Of a stretch of DNA of 64,000 nt, positions 44,736 through 54,673 are shown in pieces. The first letter of the stretch is position 1, and each line of letters opens with the position of its first letter. The notes under the pieces are model-generated. The model did not search any database and was not told the origin of the DNA. It worked only from the letters and a program-made list of their open reading frames with translations. The stretch spans positions 68,172 to 132,171 of the forward strand of contig BMAT01004631.1 in assembly GCA_019649035.1 (NCBI GenBank). Reading direction: 5' to 3'. The position numbers were made by a program, and so were the translations under genes. This DNA comes from Elysia marginata (taxonomy: Eukaryota; Mollusca; Gastropoda; Plakobranchidae).

Positions 44736-46652
44736 ATGAATTCTATATCCGATAGGGTACACTCTTTTTTAAATCAGTTTCCACCTTTTGACATGATGGG
44801 TGATGAAGATTTGAATATCGTCTCTCAAAAGGTAAAGGTTATTTATGCTGAAAAAGGAAAAGTATTGTTTAGAGAAAGTGAAAGTACCCATGGCTTCTTT
44901 TATGTACTAAAGGAGGGAAGTATTCTTTTGACCCGAAAGGAAGAGTCGGTAGATACGGCAATAGACATATGTGATGTAGGTGAAATATTTGGTCTGAGAC
45001 CACTTTTGGCAAAGGACAACTATTTGATGACCGCGTGGGCTGAAGAAGAGACAATTCTCTATGCCGTGAGCATAGAACACTTTAGACCTTTTCTAAATGC
45101 TTACCCCAATATGGCAGTGTATTTGACGGAAGTGTTTGCTTCAAAAACGAAAACCCCTTACTTGATAAAAAGCGCGGGCGTAATATATGATAATATTGGT
45201 ACAGAATATACCAAGTATACTGATATAGACGGTATTAAAGCCATCAAGGTTATTAAAAAGGTTATACAATGTTCTCCTGAAATAAGCATCAAGGAAGCAT
45301 CTACTATAATGCAAAAGAGAAATATAGCAAGCGTTGTTATTACAAAAGATAAGTTGCCTGTTGGGATTATTACAGATAAAGATTTAAGAAACAAAGTTGC
45401 AACGGGGCAACACTCCATAGATGAAAAAGTAAAAAATATTATGATTACCCCAGTCCATACTTTTAAGGATAATTTGAGTATTACACAGGTGCAGTTTGAA
45501 ATGATCAACAAGGGCATTGGCAAATTAGTATTTACAGAAGATGGGACGCCTCAAACTAAAGTTTCCGGTATTATTACAGAACATGATCTCATCGTAACTA
45601 AAGCCACATCCGCATCAGGGCTTCTAAAAGCTATCAAAAGGGCTTCCAAAACAAGGGAACTTTCCAATCTGAGGCTCAAGGTGACTAGACTTTTGGAAGA
45701 CTATATCAGTCAAGATTTGCCTATGAATTTGATTGGTAAGATTATCAATGGATTAAATGAAGCCATCATACAACGACTCATAGAGATGAAATTGAGGAAG
45801 ATGGACACGCCTCCTCCTGTAAAATTTGCTTGGCTTAGTATCGGGAGTCAGGGCAGGGAAGAGCAGTTTTTAGTAACAGACCAAGACAATGCTTTAGTAT
45901 TCGAAAATGTCCCCGAAGAAGAATATCAAAGGGTACAACAGTATTTTTTGACTTTTTCAGCAAAGGTCAATAAGGGTCTTGCTAAAGTTGGTTATGAGTA
46001 CTGCCCTGCTAACATGATGGCGAGGAATCCCCAATGGTGCATCAGTCTAAATGAGTGGAAGAGAAATTTTTATAACTGGACTCACCAGTCAGGTAATAAG
46101 CAGGTTATGTATTGCTCTATTTTCTTTGATTACAGCTTCACATATGGCTCCAAAGAATTGGTATCTCAACTCTCGGAAAGTATTATTACTTCTACTCAAG
46201 AAAATGATATGTTTTTTGCTTTTTTGAGTAAAAGTGCTTTGGAAAATCCCCCTCCACTCGGTTTTTTAAAACAATTTATTATAGAGCAAAACGGTGCGCA
46301 CAAAGATGCTTTTGACCTAAAGTTGAGGGCAATGATGCCCATTACAGACCTTGGAAGGGTCCTTGTTTTAAAGCATGGTATAAAGGGTATTAATAATACC
46401 GCCGAACGTTTCTTAAAATTGGCAGAAATAGAACCCCAAAATAAAGATTTATTTCTGTCATGTTCCTATGCCTCCAAGGCCCTTTTGAAGTTTAGAACAA
46501 AACAAGGTATTATGAATAAGGACAGTGGTAGATATATCAAATTAAACCTTTTGAGCAAGGAAGAAAGATTAAAACTAAAAAGGTGTTTCAAGGTGATTGC
46601 CCAAGTGCAGGAGGTGGTCAAAATACGATTTAAAACTAATATGATACTGTGA
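44736..46652 (+). CDS. cNMP-binding / CBS / DUF294 putative nucleotidyltransferase
   Basis: This 638-residue multidomain regulatory protein has a cyclic-nucleotide-binding-like domain at about 18-130 (FFYVLKEGSILLTRKEE). A CBS pair follows at about 170-290 (ASVVITKDKLPVGIITDKDL, VSGIITEHDLIVTKAT). The DUF294 nucleotidyltransferase core has WLSIGSQGREEQFLVTDQDN (about 368-387), with the G-S and D-x-D metal residues, and a DUF294 C-terminal helical domain follows. Relatives resemble the GlnD uridylyltransferase core, but the target is unknown. It overlaps the downstream exonuclease gene by 4 bases (GTGA). In Bacteroidota these two are commonly paired. Confidence 0.92.
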   Translation: MNSISDRVHSFLNQFPPFDMMGDEDLNIVSQKVKVIYAEKGKVLFRESESTHGFFYVLKEGSILLTRKEESVDTAIDICDVGEIFGLRPLLAKDNYLMTAWAEEETILYAVSIEHFRPFLNAYPNMAVYLTEVFASKTKTPYLIKSAGVIYDNIGTEYTKYTDIDGIKAIKVIKKVIQCSPEISIKEASTIMQKRNIASVVITKDKLPVGIITDKDLRNKVATGQHSIDEKVKNIMITPVHTFKDNLSITQVQFEMINKGIGKLVFTEDGTPQTKVSGIITEHDLIVTKATSASGLLKAIKRASKTRELSNLRLKVTRLLEDYISQDLPMNLIGKIINGLNEAIIQRLIEMKLRKMDTPPPVKFAWLSIGSQGREEQFLVTDQDNALVFENVPEEEYQRVQQYFLTFSAKVNKGLAKVGYEYCPANMMARNPQWCISLNEWKRNFYNWTHQSGNKQVMYCSIFFDYSFTYGSKELVSQLSESIITSTQENDMFFAFLSKSALENPPPLGFLKQFIIEQNGAHKDAFDLKLRAMMPITDLGRVLVLKHGIKGINNTAERFLKLAEIEPQNKDLFLSCSYASKALLKFRTKQGIMNKDSGRYIKLNLLSKEERLKLKRCFKVIAQVQEVVKIRFKTNMIL

Positions 46653-47338
46653 TATTTTTTAGAAAAAAATATAAATATCAAGGTTTTTGGAAGGATTACC
46701 TCGATCAAAACTTTAATCCACCTTTGGAACTAAACGCATGTAGTTTTGTTGTATTTGACACAGAAACAACAGGGTTTAGCAAAAAAAATGATAGGATACT
46801 ATCTATTGGAGGCGTAAAGCTAAAAAATCAGACTTTCCTAGTCGAGGAAGTTTTTGAAGTATATCTGGAGCAAGAGGTTTTTAAGAGTGATACTGTAGAA
46901 ATACACGGGATCACAAGTCAAGGAATGCATCATAAAATACCTGAAAAGAAAGCTATAGAGATGTTTATCAAGTACATAGGCAATAGTATTTTGGTGGCAC
47001 ACCACGCGTCATTTGATATTAGGATGATTGATCAGGCACTGTTTCGTTTGCAACTATCTCGCCTTAAAAATAGAGTAGTAGACACCGAAATGCTTTTCAA
47101 AATGACCAAAATCATCAATCCAATTACTTATGAAAGTGAGTACTATTCGCTAGAACGAATAGCCCATGAGCTCAATGTGGAGATAAAAGACAGGCACACC
47201 GCTTTGGGAGATGCCTATATTACGGCGATGATATTTATGAAGATTATTCAACGGTTGAGCAAAAAATACAAAGACGACCTCACCGCACACTATCTGTTTA
47301 AAAAGATGAGGAAGCGCAACATGACTTTTGGTTTATAA
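46649..47338 (+). CDS. DEDDh 3'-5' exonuclease (DNA polymerase III epsilon-like)
   Basis: This exonuclease of the DnaQ superfamily has 229 residues. The three Exo motifs are [15 protein letters not shown] (about residue 36), [14 protein letters not shown] (about 115) and [16 protein letters not shown] (about 188), giving the D-E-D-D-h set. It begins with a GTG that overlaps the stop codon of the preceding gene, so the pair is translationally coupled. It probably acts in a regulatory or nucleotide-signal setting rather than as the replicative proofreading subunit. Its last codons overlap the 3' end of hisF on the other strand by 6 bases. Confidence 0.92.
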   Translation: MIFFRKKYKYQGFWKDYLDQNFNPPLELNACSFVVFDTETTGFSKKNDRILSIGGVKLKNQTFLVEEVFEVYLEQEVFKSDTVEIHGITSQGMHHKIPEKKAIEMFIKYIGNSILVAHHASFDIRMIDQALFRLQLSRLKNRVVDTEMLFKMTKIINPITYESEYYSLERIAHELNVEIKDRHTALGDAYITAMIFMKIIQRLSKKYKDDLTAHYLFKKMRKRNMTFGL

Positions 47339-48094
47339 ATTTACCCTCATAGGAATTCCCTTTTCTACGAGCTTCTTTTTTAGATTTGGTATCTTGATTT
47401 CTTTGAGGTGGAATACACTCGCTGCAAGGGTGGCATCTGCATTGCCTTTCAAAAAAGCATCTGTAAAATGTTCTGTACAGCCTGCTCCTCCAGATGCAAT
47501 AACTGGAATGGATAACGCTCTGTTTAGTTTTGCCAAAGCTTCATTGGCAAAGCCTTTTTTCGACCCATCATGGTCCATAGAGGTAAAGAGTACTTCCCCT
47601 GCACCTCTATATTCAACCTCTTTTGCCCAGTCAAAAAGATTTATGTCCGTTGATACTTTGCCTCCTACCAAATGTACCTTCCATTCACCATGCATTTGCT
47701 TGGCATCAATCGCTACCACAATACACTGACGACCAAATTTATTTGCCAATTCAGAGATAAGTTGGGGGTTTTTGACAGCGGAAGAGTTCACAGAAACTTT
47801 GTCTGCTCCATTATTCAGCAAAATGCCGACATCTTCTGCGGAGTTGATGCCACCCCCCACAGTAAATGGGATATCAATGTGAGCAGATATATCTAAAACC
47901 AGTTTGGCAATCGTCCTCCGTTTTTCTTCTGTAGCCGAAATATCTAGAAACACCAATTCATCAGCTCCGTTTTTGGCGTAGAATTTGGCTAATTCTAAAG
48001 GGTCTCCAGCATCTTTCAGGTTGAGGAAATTAATACCTTTTACGGTCCTCCCATTTTTTATATCTAGGCAGGGGATAATTCTCTTTGTCAGCAT
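47333..48094 (-). CDS. hisF: Imidazole glycerol phosphate synthase subunit HisF
   Basis: HisF is the cyclase half of the synthase that forms imidazole glycerol phosphate and AICAR. The 253 residues counted from [20 protein letters not shown] show the catalytic aspartates in [10 protein letters not shown] (about 11) and [10 protein letters not shown] (about 130), and the barrel motifs [32 protein letters not shown] and [13 protein letters not shown]. The start at 48094 lies 5 bases after the hisA stop; a longer frame reaches 48139 but would overlap hisA. The usual following gene hisIE is not present downstream. Confidence 0.96.
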   Translation of the reverse strand: MLTKRIIPCLDIKNGRTVKGINFLNLKDAGDPLELAKFYAKNGADELVFLDISATEEKRRTIAKLVLDISAHIDIPFTVGGGINSAEDVGILLNNGADKVSVNSSAVKNPQLISELANKFGRQCIVVAIDAKQMHGEWKVHLVGGKVSTDINLFDWAKEVEYRGAGEVLFTSMDHDGSKKGFANEALAKLNRALSIPVIASGGAGCTEHFTDAFLKGNADATLAASVFHLKEIKIPNLKKKLVEKGIPMRVNL

Positions 48095-48099
48095 GTCTC

Positions 48100-48819
48100 T
48101 TACATGTGAAATTTTTCTAACTCTTTTGGCGTTATACACCCTTCGTAAATGGCTTTTCCTATAATAACGCCTTCACACCCAATTTCCTCTAGACTTTTCA
48201 AATCCTTGATAGAAGAAACCCCACCACTTGCTATGAGGTTAATCTTTGGGAAATCATTTAAAATATCTCTGTAAAGTTTCAGAGAAGGCCCTTGTAACAT
48301 ACCATCTTTTTCAATATCAGTGCAGATAATGTACTTCAAGCTTTCTTTTTCAAAAGATTTTATAAATGGTATAATTTTCACATCAGATTTTTCACGCCAG
48401 CCTTGCACGGCAATAGTTCCATTTTTCGTATCTGCTCCCAAAATTATTTTATTGGTGCCATATTTTCTTACCCATCTTACAAATAAATCTTGGTTTTTTA
48501 CCGCTATGCTTCCACCGGTAACTTGGCAGGCACCACTTTCAAAAGCTATTTTTAGAGATTTTTCAGATTTTATACCCCCACCAAAATCTACTTTTAGAGA
48601 GGTTTTTGTCGCTATCTGTTCTAATATTTTGTGGTGGACTATACGATTTTCTTTAGCCCCGTCTAAGTCTACCAAATGTAAATACTGCATGCCCCAATTT
48701 TCAAATTGTTTAGCAACCTCTTGTGGCTTTTCGTTGTACACTTTTTTTGTACTGTAATCTCCTTTAGAGAGCCTTACGCACTTTCCTCCTATAATGTCTA
48801 TCGCGGGAATAATACGCAT
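48100..48819 (-). CDS. hisA: ProFAR isomerase HisA
   Basis: HisA isomerises ProFAR to PRFAR in histidine synthesis. The 239 residues are typical. It has the catalytic aspartates in [20 protein letters not shown] (about 8) and [11 protein letters not shown] (about 129), and the phosphate-binding [12 protein letters not shown] and [13 protein letters not shown]. It leads a two-gene hisA-hisF operon under a perfect -7 box at 48859-48866. Other his genes are not in the window. Confidence 0.96.
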   Translation of the reverse strand: MRIIPAIDIIGGKCVRLSKGDYSTKKVYNEKPQEVAKQFENWGMQYLHLVDLDGAKENRIVHHKILEQIATKTSLKVDFGGGIKSEKSLKIAFESGACQVTGGSIAVKNQDLFVRWVRKYGTNKIILGADTKNGTIAVQGWREKSDVKIIPFIKSFEKESLKYIICTDIEKDGMLQGPSLKLYRDILNDFPKINLIASGGVSSIKDLKSLEEIGCEGVIIGKAIYEGCITPKELEKFHM

Positions 48820-48858
48820 AAAACTGCAAACTCAAACGAGTGGTTTTTTATTAAACGG

Positions 48859-48866
48859 CAAATTTA
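48859..48866 (-). promoter_or_regulatory. -7 box of hisA-hisF
   Basis: The minus strand reads TAAATTTG, a full match to TAnnTTTG, with a predicted leader of about 33 bases before the ATG at 48819. No clear -33 TTTG was seen. Confidence 0.5.
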
Positions 48867-49251
48867 TGTGATTTTCTAAAATCTTCTACCTGATTGATGA
48901 TGGGAGAACAAGGACATGAAATTTACCACAATAAATGAAGGAATTATTTGGGTTTCTCGCACTTGATAGTTGAATTAGCTGAAAAAGCATAAAAATATTG
49001 TTTGATTAATATCTTTTACAACCAGATTTTTTATACAAAAAATATAATTAATTTTGAGGGAATTTAAGTTTTAGAAAAACCACAGAAAAGAAAATTTAAA
49101 CCCTGTAATTTAGAAAATAAAAAGATACTAGTCTAGCCAATTTTAAACCTGAGTTAGGTTTGCAGGATTATAAAATTAGGACTAAAAAAAACTATATGAC
49201 TTTAATTTTTCTCGGCTTTGAATATTTTTGTTGTTTGTTTTGACTCTAGAG
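48867..49251. other. AT-rich spacer between hisA and rplU
   Basis: No gene or RNA is seen in about 385 bases. The only structure noticed is a 6-base stem (AAACCT, five bases, AGGTTT) at 49145-49161, which precedes the rplU promoter and so is not part of its leader. Confidence 0.5.
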
Positions 49252-49282
49252 TTTGTTTAGAATTAAAAATATAATAAATTTG
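49252..49282 (+). promoter_or_regulatory. Promoter of rplU-rpmA
   Basis: TTTG (49252-49255), 19 bases, then TAAATTTG (49275-49282). This is the best-spaced Bacteroidota promoter in the window. Predicted start is near 49289, giving a leader of about 17 bases. Confidence 0.75.
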
Positions 49283-49305
49283 CCGGTCTTAAAAAAACAG
49301 ATCAT

Positions 49306-49755
49306 ATGTTTGCTATTGTTCAAATTGGGGGGCATCAGTATAAAGTGCAGAAAGGGTCATCTCTTTATGTGAATAGGGTAGATGGGGAAGAAGGAAAGAA
49401 AGTCTCTTTTGACGATGTGTTGCTCTTTGATGATTCAGGAAATGTGAAGATAGGTACTCCTCTTTTGAAAGGGGTTACAGTCATTGCTACGGTTGTGAAG
49501 CACTTGAAAGCAGATAAACAGGTCTTTTTTAAAAAGAAGAGAAGGAAAGGGTACAGGGTAAAAAATGGTCACAGACAGCCCATTACAGAAATCAGTATAG
49601 ACAGCGTTGGGGTACAAAAGACTTCTCCCGAAGATGGTAAAGCTATGACATCAGTTGAGAAAGAGCCCGTTAATAAGTGCGTCACTGAAAAAGCTACTGT
49701 CGATAAAACTAAAGATGTACTGGCTAAACCTAAAAAAAGCCCAACGGGAGAGTAA
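49306..49755 (+). CDS. rplU: 50S ribosomal protein L21 with C-terminal extension
   Basis: L21 is a large-subunit protein that binds 23S rRNA. Residues 1-105 are the conserved domain (MFAIVQIGGHQYKVQKGSSL, HLKADKQVFFKKKRRKGYRV, KNGHRQPITEISID). The last 45 residues are a lysine- and threonine-rich extension (VEKEPVNKCVTEKATVDKTK) not found in the short E. coli protein; extended L21 is common in Bacteroidota. It is followed by rpmA after 45 bases. Confidence 0.97.
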   Translation: MFAIVQIGGHQYKVQKGSSLYVNRVDGEEGKKVSFDDVLLFDDSGNVKIGTPLLKGVTVIATVVKHLKADKQVFFKKKRRKGYRVKNGHRQPITEISIDSVGVQKTSPEDGKAMTSVEKEPVNKCVTEKATVDKTKDVLAKPKKSPTGE

Positions 49756-49800
49756 GAAAACGGATAAAAAGTAGATTAGAGTATATAAAACTTATTTGTT

Positions 49801-50049
49801 ATGGCTCATAAAAAAGGAGTAGGGAGTTCTAAAAATGGTAGAGAATCTCATTCTAAACGATTAGGTATTAAGATATTTGGAGGTCAAGAGGTTAAGGCAG
49901 GTAATATAATAGTTCGTCAAAGAGGCTCTAAACACAATCCTGGAAAAAATGTTTATATGGCTAAGGATCACACCCTGCACGCCTATATTGATGGGACTGT
50001 AAAGTTTCAAAAGAAACGGGATAATAAGTCTTATGTATCTGTGAGTTAG
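49801..50049 (+). CDS. rpmA: 50S ribosomal protein L27
   Basis: L27 reaches the peptidyl-transferase centre with its N-terminus. The 82-residue protein begins [20 protein letters not shown] with no N-terminal extension to be cleaved, and has [20 protein letters not shown] and the family motif [20 protein letters not shown]. It is the second gene of the rplU operon and converges on the Smr-domain gene. Confidence 0.97.
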   Translation: MAHKKGVGSSKNGRESHSKRLGIKIFGGQEVKAGNIIVRQRGSKHNPGKNVYMAKDHTLHAYIDGTVKFQKKRDNKSYVSVS

Positions 50050-50102
50050 CTGGCTAGTAATTTTTTTAAGCCAAACAGAATTTTTTTCAGAGGGGAGAGT
50101 AA

Positions 50103-50630
50103 TTAGAAACTTCTAAAGTTTACTTCTGTGGCACCTTTTCCGTATTTTTTGAATTCTGCGTCTCGGTACTCAATATTGTCATATGACCTTAGGATGTTCT
50201 CTATTTCTGACTTTAGCACACCTTTACCTATACCGTGGATAAATACAATTGTTCGTATTCTCTTCTTTATAGCCAGTTCCAAGCTCTTTTGGGCATGGGC
50301 TATTTGAAGGTTTAGTATTTCAAAGCTTTTCATTCCCTTTCTAAACAATAAGATATTTTCAGCGTGGAGGTCTATTTCCAAGGTATTTTCCTTTTTTGCT
50401 CGTTTCGATTTTTCTGTTTTAAATTCCCCCAGTTTGTAGTTTTTGAAACTGCCTATGCTGAATTGCTCAGCCATATCACCGCTAACTTTTATAATGTCAG
50501 AGATACTATGAAAACTTTTGAGACCGTCTTGAGATTTTATGCATACGATACTTTTCTCTATCTGGACAATTATGCCTTTTAGATTTTCATCTATTAGCTC
50601 TACCAGGTCGCCTAGCTTAAAATAGTTCAT
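50103..50630 (-). CDS. DUF2027 / Smr-domain protein
   Basis: This 175-residue protein has an N-terminal DUF2027-like segment (MNYFKLGDLVELIDENLKGI) and a C-terminal Smr (small MutS-related) domain with TLEIDLHAENILL (about 89-101) and IRTIVFIHGIGKGVLKSEI (about 130-148). The LDLH and HGxGxG motifs suggest nucleic-acid nicking or binding activity. The ATG at 50630 overlaps the alaS stop as ATGA, which fixes this start over the in-frame ATG four codons earlier. Confidence 0.88.
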   Translation of the reverse strand: MNYFKLGDLVELIDENLKGIIVQIEKSIVCIKSQDGLKSFHSISDIIKVSGDMAEQFSIGSFKNYKLGEFKTEKSKRAKKENTLEIDLHAENILLFRKGMKSFEILNLQIAHAQKSLELAIKKRIRTIVFIHGIGKGVLKSEIENILRSYDNIEYRDAEFKKYGKGATEVNFRSF

Positions 50631-53245
50631 TGCACCTGACATACAATTTCTCTGGCGTTTTGAATCAATTCTTCTACGCCTTTGTGATTATCTCCTCCGG
50701 CAGATGCAAAACTTGCATGTCCACCTCCTTTACCCCCAATATGTTTGCTTAGTACCCCGATTATTTTACCGGCATGAAGCTTGTACTTCTCAGTTAACGA
50801 TTTAGATACATAGCAAGAAATACTCGGTTTTTCTTTATCTTTATTAGAGAGAATGATAAAACAGTTCTCCACCATTCTTTCCAATTGGAAAGCAATATCT
50901 CGGATATCTTTTGTATCCATATCAATACTCTCGGAAATAAAGTTAATGGCCTCTATCACCTCTACCTTTTTCAATAATCCCGTCAGAATAAACTTTTTCT
51001 TTTCATTGATAAGTTGTTCGACTAGCTTTCTCTGATACTGATTTTCTTTTATCAACTGGGATACAGATTTTACAATGTCTTTACTTTTCAAGTCTCTACC
51101 AATTTGTGTTACAATATCGGCTTGATTTTTGAAGTATTCTTTGACATCATCAAAGCTAATGGCCTCTATCCTCCTAATTCCAGAAGCTACTGCAGACTCT
51201 TGAACGACTATAAAATGCCAAATTTCTGAAGTGTTAGATACATGCGTCCCACCACACAACTCCATGCTCTTGCCAAACTGAATAGACCGCACAGTATCTC
51301 CATACTTCTCACCAAAAAGGGCTATTGCATTTTGCTTGATGGCTTGTTTGTAAGGCACTTTTCTTTTTTCCTCCAAGGGAATATTTTCCTTAATACGGGC
51401 ATTTACAAAGTCTTCTACCTGTTTGATTTCTTCGTTAGATAATTTCTTGTAATGGGAAAAGTCAAACCGTAAGTAGTTACTATGTACCATACTTCCCTTT
51501 TGTTCTACATGGGTTCCCAAAACTTCTCTCAGTGCCTGATGCAATAGGTGGGTAGCAGAATGATTGCAAGAAGTTCTAAAACGCTGTTTACTATCTACTA
51601 CGGCTCTAAAGATAGAAGTCTTCACATTTTTTGGAAGGTTTTTGACAATATGCACGGAGGTATTGTTTTCCTTTTTGGTATCTATTATATAGTAAACATC
51701 TCCCGAATCCGTTTCCAGATACCCTTTGTCACCCACTTGCCCACCGGATTCTGCATAAAAAGGAGTGAGATTAAAGATCAGTTGGTACAGTTGTCCGTCC
51801 TTGTTTGTAAGCTTTCTATACCTTGTTACTCTAACTTCAGCTTCCAAATAGTCGTATCCTATAAATTCCTGTTGCTCATCATCTTTTAAAATAATCCAGT
51901 CCTCATTTTTAGACTGCGCATCTTTTTTAGACCTATCCCTCTGCTCTTGGAGTGCTTTCGTAAAGCCTGCTATATCCAGTTCGTATTGGTTTTCTTCTAG
52001 CACTAGTTTTGTCAAATCTATGGGAAACCCATAGGTGTCATAGATTTCAAATGCCTTTTTGCCCGAAATGACTTTCTCGGAGGAATGCTCCATAATTGTA
52101 TTGAGTAATGCCAAGCCGTCATCCAAAGTTTTTAAGAAAGATATTTCTTCTTCCCTTATCACATTGATTGCAAGATATTTAGATTTATAAATTTCGGGGA
52201 ATACATTTTTAAATTGGGAGACCAAAATGCCCACCAGATTATGCATAAATGGTTTTTTTTTATTGAGGAATGTAAAGGCATATCTAATAGCCCTTCTGAG
52301 GATCCTTCTGATAACATAACCTGCACCATTGTTACTTGGCATTTGCCCGTCGCATATAGAGAAAGTGGCCGCACGAATATGATCTGCAATAACTCTAATT
52401 GCAATGTCCTCTTCCTTGCTATGACCGTATTTTGAGTTTGTCAGTAGGCATATCTCCCTCACCAGTACTTGAAAAATATCGGTGTCATAACTACTGGTTT
52501 TACCTTGTATAACCATGCACAGTCTCTCGAATCCCATACCTGTGTCTATATGCTTTTCGGGAAGTGGCTCTAAATCCTTATTTGCTTTTCGGTTGTATTC
52601 TATAAAGACCAAATTCCATATTTCTATCACCAAAGGATGCCCTTTGTTGACAAGTTCTTTACCGTCTTTTGCATTTCTTTCACTATTAGATCGCAGATCT
52701 ATATGTATTTCTGAACAGGGGCCACAAGGTCCTTGGTCTCCCATTTCCCAAAAGTTATCTTTTTTATTGCCGTTTAGTATCCTGTTCTCTGGCATAATGT
52801 GTTTCCAACATTCATAAGCCTCTTTATCTCTTGGGAGATTATCACTTTCATCCCCTTCAAAAACAGTTGCGTATAGCCTGTTCTTATCAATTTTATAAAC
52901 ATCGGTGATCAACTCCCATGCCCAGTTTATAGCCTCTTTTTTGAAGTAATCGCCAAAACTCCAGTTTCCAAGCATTTCAAACATAGTATGGTGATAGGTA
53001 TCCTTACCAACTTCTTCCAAATCATTATGCTTTCCCGAAACTCTAAGACATTTTTGGGTGTTGGCAATTCTTTTGTTAGCAGGTTTCTCTATTCCTAAGA
53101 AATAATCTTTAAATGCATTCATGCCCGCATTGATAAACATCAAATTAGGATCGTTTTTATTTACCACTGGGTATGAGGGGACAATATTGTGATTTTTACT
53201 CTTAAAAAAGTCTAGAAAAAGGCATCTAATTTCTTCAGAAGACAT
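50627..53245 (-). CDS. alaS: Alanyl-tRNA synthetase
   Basis: AlaRS has 872 residues, the standard length. The catalytic domain shows FLDFFKSKNHNIVPSYPVVN, FINAGMNAFKDYF, HHTMFEMLGNWSFGDYFKKE and DTGMGFERLCMVIQG. The editing domain has the zinc motif CNHSATHLLHQALRE and SMELCGGTHVSNTSEI, and the C-Ala domain ends with HIGGKGGGHASFASAGGD. It is the first gene of a two-gene transcript with the Smr protein. A 114-base spacer separates it from the divergent M23 peptidase gene. Confidence 0.97.
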   Translation of the reverse strand: MSSEEIRCLFLDFFKSKNHNIVPSYPVVNKNDPNLMFINAGMNAFKDYFLGIEKPANKRIANTQKCLRVSGKHNDLEEVGKDTYHHTMFEMLGNWSFGDYFKKEAINWAWELITDVYKIDKNRLYATVFEGDESDNLPRDKEAYECWKHIMPENRILNGNKKDNFWEMGDQGPCGPCSEIHIDLRSNSERNAKDGKELVNKGHPLVIEIWNLVFIEYNRKANKDLEPLPEKHIDTGMGFERLCMVIQGKTSSYDTDIFQVLVREICLLTNSKYGHSKEEDIAIRVIADHIRAATFSICDGQMPSNNGAGYVIRRILRRAIRYAFTFLNKKKPFMHNLVGILVSQFKNVFPEIYKSKYLAINVIREEEISFLKTLDDGLALLNTIMEHSSEKVISGKKAFEIYDTYGFPIDLTKLVLEENQYELDIAGFTKALQEQRDRSKKDAQSKNEDWIILKDDEQQEFIGYDYLEAEVRVTRYRKLTNKDGQLYQLIFNLTPFYAESGGQVGDKGYLETDSGDVYYIIDTKKENNTSVHIVKNLPKNVKTSIFRAVVDSKQRFRTSCNHSATHLLHQALREVLGTHVEQKGSMVHSNYLRFDFSHYKKLSNEEIKQVEDFVNARIKENIPLEEKRKVPYKQAIKQNAIALFGEKYGDTVRSIQFGKSMELCGGTHVSNTSEIWHFIVVQESAVASGIRRIEAISFDDVKEYFKNQADIVTQIGRDLKSKDIVKSVSQLIKENQYQRKLVEQLINEKKKFILTGLLKKVEVIEAINFISESIDMDTKDIRDIAFQLERMVENCFIILSNKDKEKPSISCYVSKSLTEKYKLHAGKIIGVLSKHIGGKGGGHASFASAGGDNHKGVEELIQNAREIVCQVQ

Positions 53246-53359
53246 ATTTTGAATTATTGACTTTGCAATTTTAGAAAAAAAAGGTGTAGATTAGCGGGGT
53301 TTTTGCTACACTCAGTTGTAAACAAATGTTGATAACTTTTTATAAGTATTGTTGAGAAA

Positions 53360-54337
53360 ATGGGGAGACAGAAGTATTACTACGATGAAGAAAAGCTTGT
53401 ATACACAAAGATAGAAACTGGTTTTTGGAAGAGATTAAAGAGTGTTTCCTTGTTCTTTACGGCTTCCTTGCTGTTAGGTTTTTTTACATTGTTTGTTCTA
53501 AATAGTTACGCTATTATAGAAACACTTAGGGAGAAGTCCCAGTTTAGGGAAATAAAGCAATATGAATTGCAGTTGAGTATCATTGACAAAAAAATGGATC
53601 AGTTGGAAAAGGTCATGGCGAATATCAAGGATAGAGATAACAACATATATAGGTTGTATTTTGAAGCTAATCCTATTTCTGATGAGCGGAGGCAATTTGG
53701 TTTTGGAGGTGTTGACAGATATAGAGATTTAGAGGGGTATGGCAACTCCGAGCTGATAATAAATATCACCAAGCATTTGGAGGTTTTGCAGAGACAAGCA
53801 GTTGTTCAGTCCAGGTCATTAGATGAGGTTTCAGAATTAGCAAAGGGGAGGGAACATTTGTTGGCATCTATTCCAGCAATACAACCCGTTAGTAATGAAG
53901 ATTTGAAGCGGGTTGCTTCTGGTTTTGGCTGGAGGACTGACCCCTTTACAAAAGCCAGGAAAATGCACTGGGGAATTGACTTTACCTCTCCTAGAGGAAC
54001 GCCTGTTTATGCTAGTGGAGACGGTGTAGTGCTCAGAGCTGACAACCGTTCTTCGGGATATGGAAAACATATACGAATAGACCATGGGTATGGGTATATG
54101 AGTCTTTACGCACACTTAAGTAAATATACTGTGCACCGTGGTGAGAAGATTAGAAGGGGTGAAATAATAGGATATGTGGGGAACACGGGACGTTCTCAGG
54201 CACCTCATCTGCACTATGAAATATGGAAAGATGGTAATAGAATTAATCCTATCAATTTCTACTATGGTAGTTTGAGTACTCAGGAATTTGATGAAATGCT
54301 CAGAGTTGCCAGTCAGGAAAACCAATCTTTAGACTAA
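53360..54337 (+). CDS. M23-family peptidoglycan peptidase, membrane-anchored
   Basis: This 325-residue LytM-type protein has one membrane segment at about 29-52 (LFFTASLLLGFFTLFVLNSY), a coiled-coil region (about 60-160) and a C-terminal M23 domain. Zinc ligands are visible in RKMHWGIDFTSPRGTPVYAS (H-x3-D) and APHLHYEIW (HLH). It may be an active endopeptidase for cell-wall remodelling. It is followed by the MerR gene after 3 bases and then by folP and the polyprenyl synthase, an arrangement I recall as common in Bacteroidota. Confidence 0.93.
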   Translation: MGRQKYYYDEEKLVYTKIETGFWKRLKSVSLFFTASLLLGFFTLFVLNSYAIIETLREKSQFREIKQYELQLSIIDKKMDQLEKVMANIKDRDNNIYRLYFEANPISDERRQFGFGGVDRYRDLEGYGNSELIINITKHLEVLQRQAVVQSRSLDEVSELAKGREHLLASIPAIQPVSNEDLKRVASGFGWRTDPFTKARKMHWGIDFTSPRGTPVYASGDGVVLRADNRSSGYGKHIRIDHGYGYMSLYAHLSKYTVHRGEKIRRGEIIGYVGNTGRSQAPHLHYEIWKDGNRINPINFYYGSLSTQEFDEMLRVASQENQSLD

Positions 54338-54340
54338 TTA

Positions 54341-54673
54341 ATGTATGAAAGGCTACCCGATAAGCGATATTACAAAATTGGGGAAGTTTCAGTTTTTTTT
54401 CAGGTTAATCCTTCCCTTATAAGGTATTGGGAAAAGGAGTTTTTTATTTTGTCCCCTAAGAAAAATTCTAAGGGTGAGAGAAGATACACAAAGGATGATA
54501 TTCAAAAAATTAAGCTCATTCATATGCTACTAAAGGAAAGAGGACTCACGGTAAACGGAGCAAAAAAATACCTCAAAGCATATTCAAAACAGGGCGTAAA
54601 AAGGATAGAACTCTTAGAGCGATTACAACATATTAGACAAACGCTCGTAGAACTCAAAAACGAAATGGGTTAA
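54341..54673 (+). CDS. MerR-family transcriptional regulator
   Basis: This 110-residue regulator has an N-terminal winged helix-turn-helix (YYKIGEVSVFFQVNPSLIRY, WEKEFFILSPKKNSKGERRY) followed by TKDDIQKIKLIHMLLKERGL and a dimerisation coiled coil at the C-terminus. No ligand-binding domain is attached, so the signal is unknown. It overlaps the folP start by one base and lies 3 bases after the M23 gene, so it is part of a housekeeping transcript. Confidence 0.93.
   Translation: MYERLPDKRYYKIGEVSVFFQVNPSLIRYWEKEFFILSPKKNSKGERRYTKDDIQKIKLIHMLLKERGLTVNGAKKYLKAYSKQGVKRIELLERLQHIRQTLVELKNEMG

Noticed and set aside
48867-49251. Structured leader RNA for rplU
   Set aside because: The small stem at 49145-49161 lies upstream of the predicted promoter, so it would not be transcribed with rplU.
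54341-54673. MerR regulator as a local switch of folate or isoprenoid genes
   Set aside because: It overlaps neighbours in a conserved housekeeping transcript, and no binding palindrome was found upstream of the M23 gene.
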